A stretch of DNA of 64,000 nt from Ascaphus truei (lineage: Eukaryota > Chordata > Amphibia > Anura > Ascaphidae). The stretch lies in NCBI GenBank assembly GCA_036426205.1, contig CM071568.1, positions 124,261,881 to 124,325,880 of the forward strand, written 5' to 3'. The notes under the pieces are model-generated. The model ran no database searches and had not been told where the DNA came from. It was given only the letters and a program-made list of their open reading frames with translations. Positions 54,179 to 64,000 of the stretch are shown here, piece by piece (within the stretch, counting starts at the first letter, position 1; the number at the start of each line of letters is the position of its first letter). A program made the translations under genes and the position numbers.

Positions 54179-56284
54179 ATGTTCTCTGGGCCCTTTGAAG
54201 AACTAGTTGACTATTTCCAATCCGAATTCTTAAAACTCTGCGATACCCATGCTCCACTACGCAAAATAAGGGTTCGGGGGGCCCACCTTCCATGGGTTAC
54301 ACCTGACCTTATAGCACTCTACCAGTTCAGGGATGCCTTGTGGAAAAGCTACAAAGTAACTGGCACTACCAAGGATCTCAATCACTACAGATGCCTGCGG
54401 AACATGTGCACAAGGCAAACAAGGCATGCAAAAGCACAATATTACTCTGACAATCTCCACCAGAATACATCAAACCCAGCTAACTTCTGGAAGGTTATCA
54501 ACAATATATTCCAGCCTCCTAACCATCAACAACCAAGTAATATCACTAAGGGGGATATTACTCTGACAACCCCCACTGACATTGCAAATGCATTCAATGA
54601 TTACTTTGTGGGGTGTGCCACTAACTTATTAGCGAAACGCAGCCCAAACCACAAACCTGAATCTCACCCTGGGAGTACCCCTATAGTTCCACCCCCTCCC
54701 AAAACTGCCCACAATTTTCAATTTGGCCCAGTATCTGAAGAGGAGATTATACAAGCGCTCCTCAAACTAAAACTAAGCAGCCAATGTGGACCCAACTTAC
54801 TAAAATCTAGGTTCCTACGACTTGGTGCCCCAGCCATTGCCAAACCAATTGCGTCCATAGTCAACTCTATCCTGTCTGCAGGCCATATCCCTAAGACCTG
54901 GAAAACTGCCAGAGTTGTCCCAATCTTCAAAAGTGGGGACAAAAACACTGTCTCAAACTACAGGCCAATCTCACTTCTCCCAATTCTATCCAAAGTCATG
55001 GAAAAAGTCCACTCCCAATTAAGCGATTTCTATACCAAGACAAATTTCCCTAGCCAATTCCAATCTGGGTTTCGCCCCAAACACTCCACCGTAACTACCC
55101 TGCTAAAAGTTTGCAATGAAATCCAGTGTGGAATGGAACGGGGACAACTCACTGGTGCAGTATTCCTAGATTTTACAAAGGCTTTTGACACAGTTGATCA
55201 TGCTATCCTGCTTAACAAACTCCAGAGCTCTGGAATAGGGAAGCATGCTTTAAACTGGTTTCAGTCCTACCTATCAGGAAGATCCCAACATGTGTCCATC
55301 TCAGGCTCTAACTCCAACCCCCTGGATATCACCTGTGGTGTCCCGCAAGGCTCTGTTCTGGGGCCCCTACTCTTCTCAGTGTTCATTAATGATCTTCCCA
55401 CAGCTTGTAAGGAAGCCTCAATACACATGTATGCAGACGACACAATCCTATATGCACACAGCCATAGCCTCTCTGACCTTCAACACATACTTCAGTCTGA
55501 CTTTTTGAGACTCGAAAACTGGATTTCCCAAAACAAACTGTTTTAAAACACTGACAAGACTGTAACAATGGTATTTGGGACCAAGACTAAATTTGTAAAG
55601 CTTCCAGTGACTGAGCTGATTAGAACCAACGCTAACACCACCCTAACACCTGTCACTAGTTTTAAATACCTGGGCTTATGGTTTGACTCCCACTTAACAT
55701 TCGGGATGCACATTGATACCCTGACAACCAAGACCTATGCCAAACTAGGGGTACTTTACAGGAACAAATCCTCCCTAAGTCTCCTGGTCAGAAAGCGTAT
55801 CGCACAGCAGATGCTAATGCCAATTATTGACTATGGAGACATAGTATATGGCTCGGCACCTCAAACCCACCTTAGCAAACTTGACACCCTCTACAATTCA
55901 ATTTGTCGTTTTGTTCTCCAATGCAACTACAACACACATCACTGCGAAATGCTCAAAGAACTAGATTGGTCATCACTAGAGTCTAGGCGCAAAGTTCACC
56001 TTTCCTGTCTTACCTTTAAATTCTTCATGGGCAAGCTACCCAGCTACCTGAACAAGCTCCTCACCCCTACCACTTGCAGCACTTATCACCTGAGATCAGA
56101 CTCCAAAAGACTGTTCATGGTCCCAAGGCTCAACAAAGTATCCGGACGTTCCTCCTCCTACCGTGCACCCCAAAACTGGAACAACCTACCAGAGACTCTC
56201 ACATCCACCACCAGTTTAAGTTCTTTCAAATCTAAGGCTGTCTCACATTTTAACCTGGTCTGTAACTGTTTCATACGCTCATAA
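54179..56284 (+). pseudogene. Reverse transcriptase ORF of the Rex1/CR1-type LINE
   Basis: Two same-family frames, 54179-55546 (455 codons) and 55568-56284 (238 codons), read continuously but for a stop at 55544-55546 (TTT TAA AAC). Blocks include WKTARVVPIFKSGDKNT, NYRPISLLPILSKVMEK, FLDFTKAFDTVDHAILL, GVPQGSVLGPLLFSVFIND, the catalytic MYADDTILY, then FKYLGLWFDSHLTF, PIIDYGDIVYGSAP and the C-terminal YRAPQNWNNLP. The endonuclease domain is missing. Apart from the stop it looks recently active. The exact clade (Rex1 or another CR1 relative) is uncertain. Confidence 0.87.
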
Positions 56285-56470
56285 TATATATTTTCTTTAA
56301 CTGTGCACGCAATGTCTTGTATATAATGTATACCCTGTTCATTTATGTAACTGTACTTGTAACCATGTATTATTTGTCTTAACTCTGTGCCCAGGACATA
56401 CTTGAAAACGAGAGGTAACTCAATGTATTACTTCCTGGTAAAATATTTTATAAATAAATAAAATAAATAG
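54179..56470 (+). mobile_element. Rex1/CR1-type LINE, 5'-truncated, nearly intact
   Basis: It starts in the linker after the endonuclease and runs through RT and the C-terminal domain. The 3' UTR ends TTACTTCCTGGTAAAATATT followed by an ATAAATAA-type tail at 56445-56469. Relics of the same 3' end occur at 59800-60310 (-) and 60440-61215 (+). Confidence 0.85.
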
Positions 56471-59268
56471 TTGAAGATCTCGAATATCTAGTTTGCAGCT
56501 AGAACAGATTGCAGAACCATACCACACCACAAGTTTGCTAGGTTCAAACTCAGCCTTTGCACTTTCTGACAACACTTCATTGCCCATTTCCCTTCTTTAT
56601 CCACTTATCAAGAGATTGATATGAAATAAGCACTCTTCCTTTGACAATGTTGTTACTTAGGGGACTAGATTGTGTGTTGCATTTCTCACTTCCTTTTAGT
56701 GGTAAATTACAAGTACTCAAATCTTCACCCAAATACGTCATTACCAAAAGCCAACCAGCAGACGAACTTCAACTTAAATTTGAAATCCATGGTAAAAGAA
56801 AGAACATACAAAATAAGTAAGACCTTTTATTTATAAAATCAGAAAAGCAAAAATAGATCACTTGGGTTAATACAATATAATATCAATAATATAAGCCATA
56901 GAAATAAATATTCCGTTCACCCCTACCAAATGTCAATACAAATCAGTGTTGCCCTCAAAATGTTTAACTGTGAAAGTTCATGAAAGAAACATAACACACA
57001 GAAATGGGAACTGAAATAGATTCAGCTGCACTAAAAAGTAAATTATTCTTGGAGTGTCTTAGGACAATGGACCATAGTAACAAAGCAGTCTGGAAGATAA
57101 CTTACGGCATATTTAAATTAAAAGGCTGTAGATGTGGTCTTCCAGCGCCAGCATGGGCCTTCTGGCAGAAGACTGCTTTCTATATATGGGTTTATTGCAT
57201 CTCACAGGTTTCAAATAGGTTTAATAGGATAAACATGGAAGCTCTTAAGCTTTCTAGACCTTAAGAAACATTTCACTCAGATATATCCCCTTGCGGTGAA
57301 AAACAAAACAATTCAGCTGCGGTTACACTGTATGGAGAAAAGACTTCTGTGATTTAGGAAACTCATTACGTTGGTCTCCTTAGTCCCTGTACAAGAAATT
57401 GGCAACATTGCCTTCTTACAATACAAGCAGCGTAAAAAAATATAGGAAAGAGATTAGAGAGAGAGGAGCGATAGGAGATTATAATAGATATGTAAAAATA
57501 TTAATATAGATATAGATATATATATATATATATTATATATATATAGATTTTTTTTTTTTTCTTTCATATATGCAGGCTTTGATTACCTTTTTATTGAAAA
57601 CTAATGACCTAAGCTGCGATCGATTTGGTCTCCCGTGATCAATCAGCAAAATCCTGCTTCCCAGGGTTCACTAAATGACTACCTTTCAGTTTCAAATCAA
57701 TCCTTCAGTCAGTAACTCAGCAGCTACAATGTATCCTATTACTAAGGTAACATTATCCATTGTTACAGTTTACAGCTCAAACAGCTGGGAATATTGGCAA
57801 CAAATTATCAAACAGGAAAGTGTTACAAAGATCTTGCACTGCTTATGAAAATGTGCTAAAACTTGGTATAGAAATTAAAGGATTATCAGTACTGTATACT
57901 AAAACTCATTGAAAAAAAAAGTAATATGTATCCAATACTGCAGAACTGATTTTAAAATTAAAATAAAAAACATTTAGAATATTGCTTGGATTGCTCCTTT
58001 AAAATATGAATACAAATGTTGCAATCTTAGCCAGACATTTGCAGAATAGGCCAATAAATAATTATCTTGGGCGTAGGTAGGCAAGAGGGGGCGAAAAAAC
58101 CCAGCAATTTAAGCCTGTACATTTGGTCGTAACAATTAATGGTTTACCCCCTCATTCATATTTACAAAACCAAAAGTAACCGTGCAACATGATTAATAGA
58201 ACATCATATAAATATTAAGGCACACTGGCTTAATACAGTAGTACATTCAAAGTGAACAGGTTGCACTGTAGAATGATGCTGTGCATCACTACATACTACA
58301 AATACTTATTTCCTTAGAGAACTCTTCATACTGTACCATCATCATGCCTACCAGATGTGTCCTTTTTCTACAGAGCTTCCCAAACTTTCCCTTCTCACAG
58401 ACATTTCACACGAAAACCCTTATTCAATAAGATGTGACGATGCTTGTCCATGGCTGAACATGTGAATGTAATGCAGTGGCTTTCCTGGCATACAGAAACA
58501 GGGTTTTTTTCTTTTTTTAAACACAAAAATTCCTGGATTACATTTTCACTGTAATGTCACAATCTAACGTTCAGAAAGGATCTGCTGAAGGGTGAAAGCA
58601 CTATAGGCTGGAGTCTCAGGTACCACCAAAGTTATTGGGATCTGCAGTTCAAGGACTGAATGCCTTTGGAGCTCTCGGGGACAACTCGGAAAGCCCTCAA
58701 GACAATAAAATAAGTTATATTCCACTCTCCTGCTATAATTTAGTGCTTGCACAAGAAAAGAAAATTGGCAATCTGTGTGCCAGGAAAGCAGATATTTTAG
58801 CTGGGCATGCCAGCCTACTGAGGCACCGAGCAGCAAAATGGTTGCCTCACAAGGAGCCCAAACATTTGGTGACTGGGGAACCTATGATTAGTGCCCGATG
58901 GAGCGCATCCGATGAACATATGAGGTCTGGTAAAATATATATATTTTTTTTACTGTGTAAAAACACTCTGGACTTCCACTTGGGTGCAATATAAAATAAA
59001 GTCCAGTTGCTTGAATGTTCAGATGATCCTTCACCGCTTCTTCCATAGTGGCAAAATGTCACTGTAACAACCACGCCACAACTTTGCAGTCGGATACTTA
59101 TCGGTTTGTCGAGGTACTTCTACTTGATGTGAAGGCTTCGACCTTATGGCCGTTCTTGGTCTCTACTCTTCCACTCAAAGGGTATGTCCTCTTGAGCAGT
59201 GACGGCACCTAGTTCATTCAAGCAAGATAACAGAAGGAGGCAGAAGTTTAAACATAAATGGTCTAATG
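56471..59268. other. Intergenic sequence, no gene recognised
   Basis: AT-rich with an AT microsatellite at about 57505-57546 and T-runs at 57546-57561 and 58505-58520. Short frames only; none resembles a known protein. Confidence 0.5.
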
Positions 59269-59520
59269 CAGGGGCGCGCCAACTTTCCCCGCTGCGCCCC
59301 CTTGTCTGCACTCCCCTCCCCCCCTGCTTGCGCCCCCCTCATGTCTCCAGCGTGAAATGACGCTGCTGGTTCACGTGACGTCACGTTGCCATGGAGACAC
59401 GGTAAGTGAAGTTACAGGGGTCTCACACGATCCCCCCAGCATTTAATTAAAATGCCTTGGGGAAGAGGGGCCTCTGCAACAGGCCCCCCAACCCCCCCCC
59501 AAAAAAATGTCACGCCCCCA
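59269..59520 (+). mobile_element. hAT-like MITE, copy 3
   Basis: Ends CAGGGGCGCGCC and CACGCCCCCA. Perfect 8-bp duplication GTCTAATG at 59261-59268 and 59521-59528. Same body as 32268-32503 (TGACGTCACGTTGCC, GACACGGTAAGTGAAGTTAC, AAATGCCTTGGGGAAGAG). Confidence 0.87.
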
Positions 59521-59799
59521 GTCTAATGTATTACTTGGAATTTGTATCAACTTTTTGTAAAAACATTATGACATATTCTGGAATGTTATGTTGATGAATT
59601 GTTCAAAGCCGGCTGTGGCTGCAATCATTCTCGTGTAAAGTCTGCCTTCATTTTTTCTTTAAAAAAAAAAATGTTCATTAAGAATTAGGTTTTCAAATAG
59701 AAAAATCTGCACTCTCTCTCAGTGCATCGTTGTCCTCATTAGATCATCTCTATCCAGTTTACAGTGTACAAAAGGAGATAACTCTTATTTTTACTCATT

Positions 59800-60310
59800 T
59801 ATAAATGTTTTACCAGGAAGTAATAGTGAGTTACTGCTTGTTTTCAAGTATGTCCTGGGCATAGAGGCTACAAATAAAGTTACATTAAGTGAGCAGGGTT
59901 ATACATCATATACAAGACATTGTATGCACAGTAAGAGATAATATATTGTTATAGGCGTATGTAACAGTTACAGACCAGATTAAAAATGTGAGATAGCTTT
60001 AGTTTTGAAAGAATTTAGACTGGTAGCGGCTTTCCTTGTCTCAGGTAGATTATTCCAGTTGTGAGGTGCACGGTAAGAGAATGAGGAGCAGCCGGATGGA
60101 TACTCTGTTGAACCTTGGGGCCATGAACAGTCTTTTGGAGTCAGATCTCAGATAAGTGCTGCATGTGGTAGGGGTGAGGAGCTTGTCCTGATAGACGGGT
60201 AGCTTGCCCAGAAAGTATTTGAAGGCAAGACAGGAAAGGTGAACTTTGCGCCTAGACTCAAGTGATGACCAGTCCAGTTATTTGAGCATTTCACAGTGAT
60301 GTGTGTTGTA
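59800..60310 (-). mobile_element. Rex1/CR1-type LINE 3' fragment
   Basis: On the minus strand it matches 55930-56455: TTGTAGTTGCATTA, AGTCTAGGCGCAAAGTTCAC, AGATCTGACTCC and the 3' end with GAAGTAATA on the plus text. Frames are broken. Confidence 0.8.
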
Positions 60311-60439
60311 GTTGCATTAGAGGACACATCGGCTTATTGAAGTGAATGTAATGGAACAAGGAGTGAAGAGATACACCATACAGAAAGTTTTAATTTTTAT
60401 TCCTAATAAAATGTATAACTTTCCATGGAAATAACCTTA

Positions 60440-61215
60440 GGGTGGGGTAAATATTATGACTGCAGTCCCGCTTGTAAGGGCGCTACAATACACATGTATG
60501 TAGATGACGCAATCTATGCCAAACTAGATGTACTTGATAGGAACAAAACCTCCCTAAGACTGCTGGTCAGAAAGCGTATCACTCAGCAGATGCCAATGCC
60601 AATTATAGACTATGGGGACATAGTATATGTCAAAGCACCCCAAACTCACCATAGCAAACTAGACACCCCCTACAACTCAATATGCTGTTTTGTCCTCCAA
60701 TGTAACTACAACATGCATTACTGTGAAATGTTCAAATAACTAAATGGCCATCACTTGCGTCCAGACGCAAAAAAGTTCATTATTCTTGTCTTGCCTTCAA
60801 AAATACTTTCTGGGTAACTATGCAACAAGCTCCTCACCCCTACCACATGTAGCACATATCACCTGAGATCGGACTCCAAAAGATATCTCATGGTCTCAAA
60901 GTTCAAAGAATCTGGCCACTCCTCTTACTGTGCACCACACCTCAGAAACAATCTACTGTACCCGAGACTCTCAAAGCCGCCACCAGTCTAAGTTCTTCAA
61001 AGACTAAAGCTGTCTCCGATTTTAATCTGATCTATAAACAGTTACATACACAACTTTAAACACATTTTTAACTTTTTATGGAATATAATGTACAACCCTG
61101 TTCATTTAATGTAACAATGTACTGTTATCATAACTGTGCCCAGAACATACTTGAAAAGGAGAGCTCTCTCTCTCAATGTATTACTTCCTGGTAAAACGTT
61201 TAATAAATAATCAAA
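60440..61215 (+). mobile_element. Rex1/CR1-type LINE 3' fragment, opposite orientation
   Basis: It encodes IHMYVDDAI (decayed catalytic box, V for A), then a deletion jumps to YAKLDVLDRNKTSLRLLVRK and PIIDYGDIVYVKAPQTHHSK. It continues frameshifted to TTACTTCCTGGTAAAACG and a TAATAAATAATC tail. Confidence 0.82.
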
Positions 61216-61388
61216 ACCTGGACCTTTAAGAAAAAAAACACCTGCAAAATTCTGAAGGCCACGGTGCTCTATATTCATATGACCCTAATATAGTACCAAA
61301 TCGTATGACAGGCAAGCACCAGTTTAATTATATGCAATTTGGATTGCAAGGCACACTTCAAAAACAAAAATCATACTTTTTTTAAATA

Positions 61389-61413
61389 ATAAAAAAAAAA
61401 AAAAAAAAAAAAA
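61389..61413. repeat. Poly-A run
   Basis: About 25 A. Confidence 0.95.
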
Positions 61414-61765
61414 ACAATAGGTCACATCTTTTAGCAATGATTCATAGTTTAATTACAGATAATTTATGTATCTCAATGTTGTCTGAATATTCTGTGGTAG
61501 TGAAGAGCCGGACTACAAAAGTAGTGTGTGACAACTGTATATACTGTGACGGTAGGGGTTACCGGCATCACAAAACTGAAATGAAGCCCAGCTTGCTACC
61601 CCTAAATCTATGTAACTTGGCCACCTTTGTAAGGCTTATTTTGGCCAAATATATTTAACAACTAGGGAAGAACAGGGAATGTGTAAATTTATTTCCATGT
61701 CTGTAAGAATGTATTTCAAAGTCTGTATTTGTTATTCCCTGCACATGCAATCACACAGTTTAGTG

Positions 61766-63359
61766 CAAGGGTGGGCAACCTATTTTTCAATGTAGCCACA
61801 GGTGTGGCGAATTAGAAGTGAAAATAGCTACACAATGTACAAATTGAGGTATTATGTTGCACATGCGAACATTTTAAACACACTGAACAAGTTTATAAAT
61901 TCTCAGGGCTGTTCTATAGTGTGTGCGCCCGTGCGAACGCACGTGCACGTGACACATGCTTCTTGTGTGTATGCTGTGAGCGAGTGAGGTACTGTGTGTG
62001 TGTGTGTTATAAATACGTTTCAAATAAATAAAGAAATGCTTTAATAAATTATTTATTAACATTGTACACACACACACACACACACACAATTTTAGTGGTG
62101 GTAGTGGCGTAAAATCTTTATTTTCCTCATCTTCCCCCCTGTCGTGCGCGGCACCATTATAGAAAGACTGACTAACCTCAGCCAACTATAACTGCCACAC
62201 GTGCGCACGGCATAGCAAGCGCACGCCTCAGACCGCAACCTCCCACATCCTCTCACCCCCCTTTACGCCACCACTACCCTCCTCATCATCTCCTCACCCC
62301 CTCATCATCACCATCTCATTTAACCCCCCCTCATCACCATCTCATTTAACTCCCCCTCCTCATCTTCCCCAGCACCCTTGATCTCCCCCATCATCAAGCA
62401 CCCCCTCTCCCCCCCAGTGGTGGGATTCAAATTTTTTAGTAAAATATTATCTCCCACCAGGGTGGGGGGGGGGGGGAAGAGAGAGGGGGGGGGGAAGGGA
62501 GAGGGGGAGATGTTTTATGTTTATGTATTATATTTATGGTTTTTTAAAAATGTTTTTATTCAGTTGAACAGGACTGCATGTGGGGGGGGGGTAAAGACCA
62601 GAGCCCCCCTCACATCACTCCCATCCCCCCTCCCCCCCCCACATCTCACCCAGCCCCCCTCCCCCCCCACATCTCACCCAGCCCCCCTCCCCCCCACATT
62701 TCACCCAGCCCCCCTCACATTTCCCAATCAACCAGCCCTCACATTTCACCCAGCCCCCTCACATTTCACCCAGCCCCCTCACATTTCACCCAGCCCCCTC
62801 ACATTTCCCCCAGCCCCCTCACATTTCACCCAGCCCCCTCACATTTCACCCAGCCCCCCTCACATTTCACCCGCCCCCTCACATTTCACCAGCCCCTCAC
62901 ACCTCATTTCCACCCAGCCCCCTCACATCTCACCCAGCCCCCCTCAAATCTCTCCCTGACCCCCTCATATATCTCTCCCAGTCCTCCCATCCATGCCTAC
63001 CTTGTCTGGTAGTAGAATCTCTTGAGTCAGAGCAGGAGCAGCACGGGGAGAGGAGCCGTGAGGTAGCAGCAGACAGGAAGTTCCGGGTCAGGCTGCTAGA
63101 TGGCACACCTCCCCTGCAGTCCTGCTCTGACAAGTAATTATGTTATGAGCTCATACTTTCAGCCCGGTGCCACATACCATCTCCGCGCAGCTTACCATCT
63201 TCCACCGCTGCATATCATCTCCCCCTGCCGCCTGTTAGGAAAGTTAGAAATCCCCCCCCCCCCCCCCACCCCATCAGGGAGTCCCGGCAGCCCTGTTTGC
63301 CACAGTTTAACTGCCAATTCGCCACAAGTGGCGAATGGCGACAGAGTTGCCCACCCTGG
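61766..63359. mobile_element. hAT-like non-autonomous element, 1.6 kb
   Basis: Terminal CAAGGGTGGGCAACC and GTTGCCCACCCTGG are inverted repeats. Near-identical 8-bp duplications flank them (GTTTAGTG at 61758-61765, ATTTAGTG at 63360-63367). Sub-terminal TGTGGCGAATTAG is mirrored by TTCGCCACAAGTGGCGAAT. The TIR and 8-bp duplication are hAT hallmarks. The inside holds (CA)n (62065-62089), G-runs and a 20-bp tandem repeat, with no transposase. Confidence 0.83.
62640..62945. repeat. 20-bp tandem repeat (CAGCCCCCTCACATTTCACC)
   Basis: About a dozen near-identical units with G-rich complement. They produce long Pro/His/Ser frames that are not genes. Confidence 0.92.
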
Positions 63360-63449
63360 ATTTAGTGAATCAACATTGTTCCCTGTTAAATCAATTCCCG
63401 TCTAGTTGAGCAAGCAATATGAGATAAAGTGTTTGTGATTTATGTGTAA

Positions 63450-64000
63450 GCACTGTGATGTGATTTGGGAGTCAGCCCTGTAAAGTGTTAATTGGATTAA
63501 GTGAACAATCAGGGATGGGGATGGGTTCTTAGCACGCCCTCTGACTGTTGTGGCACTAACTTAATTTGTGCTCTGATTGTCCAGTAGCCCTCTCCCATCC
63601 AATGGATAGCCACAGAAGGCTATATAAGGGGTGCTGCTGATCAGAGAATCAGATCTACCTTCAGAGAGCATCTGAGGGCAAGAGAGGCCAACAAAGACTG
63701 AGAGACACTCTGGGAAGGAGTATGGAGATTCCCTCAGAGGACCATCTGAGAGACAGAGACATTCTGTAAAGGAGGTTGAAACTTTACAGTGACCAGCTGG
63801 AGAGATATCTCAGAAGGGCTGCTGTGAGATCCTGGACGAGAAGCGGACAGGGCAAGTCTTCTTGAAGCAGGCCCCTGCACCTAGCAAGGCTAGAGTCTAC
63901 TCCCCAGGCCCCCAGTTGGTATTGTATCTTTTTGTACATCTTTGTTTTGTCTGCTGGCGTGCCAGAATAAACCCCATTTTATTCAATAACTTTGTCCTGT
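63450..64000 (+). repeat. LTR-like sequence with TATA box and poly(A) signal
   Basis: GGCTATATAAGGGG at 63620-63633 lies ahead of a purine-rich leader, and AATAAACCCCATTTTATTC is at 63966-63984. This spacing (TATA, then poly(A) signal about 340 bases later) is typical of an LTR, but the sequence runs off the window and no ORF or partner LTR can be seen. Confidence 0.4.

Noticed and set aside
62640..62945. Regular repeats that might suggest a CRISPR array
   Set aside because: Units are directly adjacent with no unique spacers and the DNA is vertebrate.
62378..63012. Long Pro/His/Ser-rich open frames
   Set aside because: They are read-throughs of the 20-bp C-rich tandem repeat; three frames are open because the repeat lacks stops.

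Overview
The window is vertebrate nuclear DNA, probably from an amphibian with a large, repeat-rich genome. It carries widely spaced GT-AG exons of one vertebrate gene. The retroelement mix of Tf1/sushi chromovirus, Penelope-like, CR1, L2, Rex1-like and Tx1-like elements fits a frog or caecilian. This is inference from repeat content; no species marker was read.

The only host gene I can support is GPLD1 (glycosylphosphatidylinositol-specific phospholipase D) on the + strand, positions 18408-53596. Thirteen exons cover roughly the C-terminal 500 residues: the end of the catalytic half and the FG-GAP beta-propeller, to the stop codon. Each has AG/GT borders and the phases agree, except across 38354-53179. 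There, about 50 residues expected from the family (rest of one calcium blade and the next strand) are not visible. Exons for the N-terminal catalytic domain were not found and should lie upstream.

Layout. 1-1468: Tx1-like LINE ORF1 (-). 2449-3960: L2 relic interrupted by a foldback element. 7252-12961: nearly complete but broken Tf1/sushi-type Ty3/gypsy element with both LTRs, a target duplication, a chromodomain and a self-priming signature, inserted into older LTR-like sequence. 14716-15252: large inverted repeat holding a chain of perfect hairpins. 15273-17600: CR1-type LINE (-). 18408-38353: GPLD1 exons with introns full of L2, MITE, hAT-like and foldback insertions, plus a CpG-rich promoter-like stretch at 22667-22912. 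39540-48624: two Penelope-like elements in opposite orientation, one with direct terminal repeats, GIY-YIG endonuclease domains and hammerhead-ribozyme-like motifs. 49730-50760: repeats rich in CCATTGA/TCAATGG palindromes. 53180-53596: last three GPLD1 exons. 54179-56470: Rex1/CR1-type LINE with a single stop in its reverse transcriptase. 59269-61215: hAT-like MITE and two opposed relics of the same LINE. 61766-63359: hAT-like non-autonomous element with 20-bp tandem repeats. 63450-64000: LTR-like sequence.

The most noteworthy signals are: hammerhead-ribozyme-like motifs at six places, some outside recognisable Penelope elements; two trains of perfect short hairpins; a 12-nt self-priming match in the chromovirus; and the apparent gap in GPLD1. 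Exon borders come from splice consensus plus remembered family sequence. Repeat borders are approximate unless a target duplication is named.
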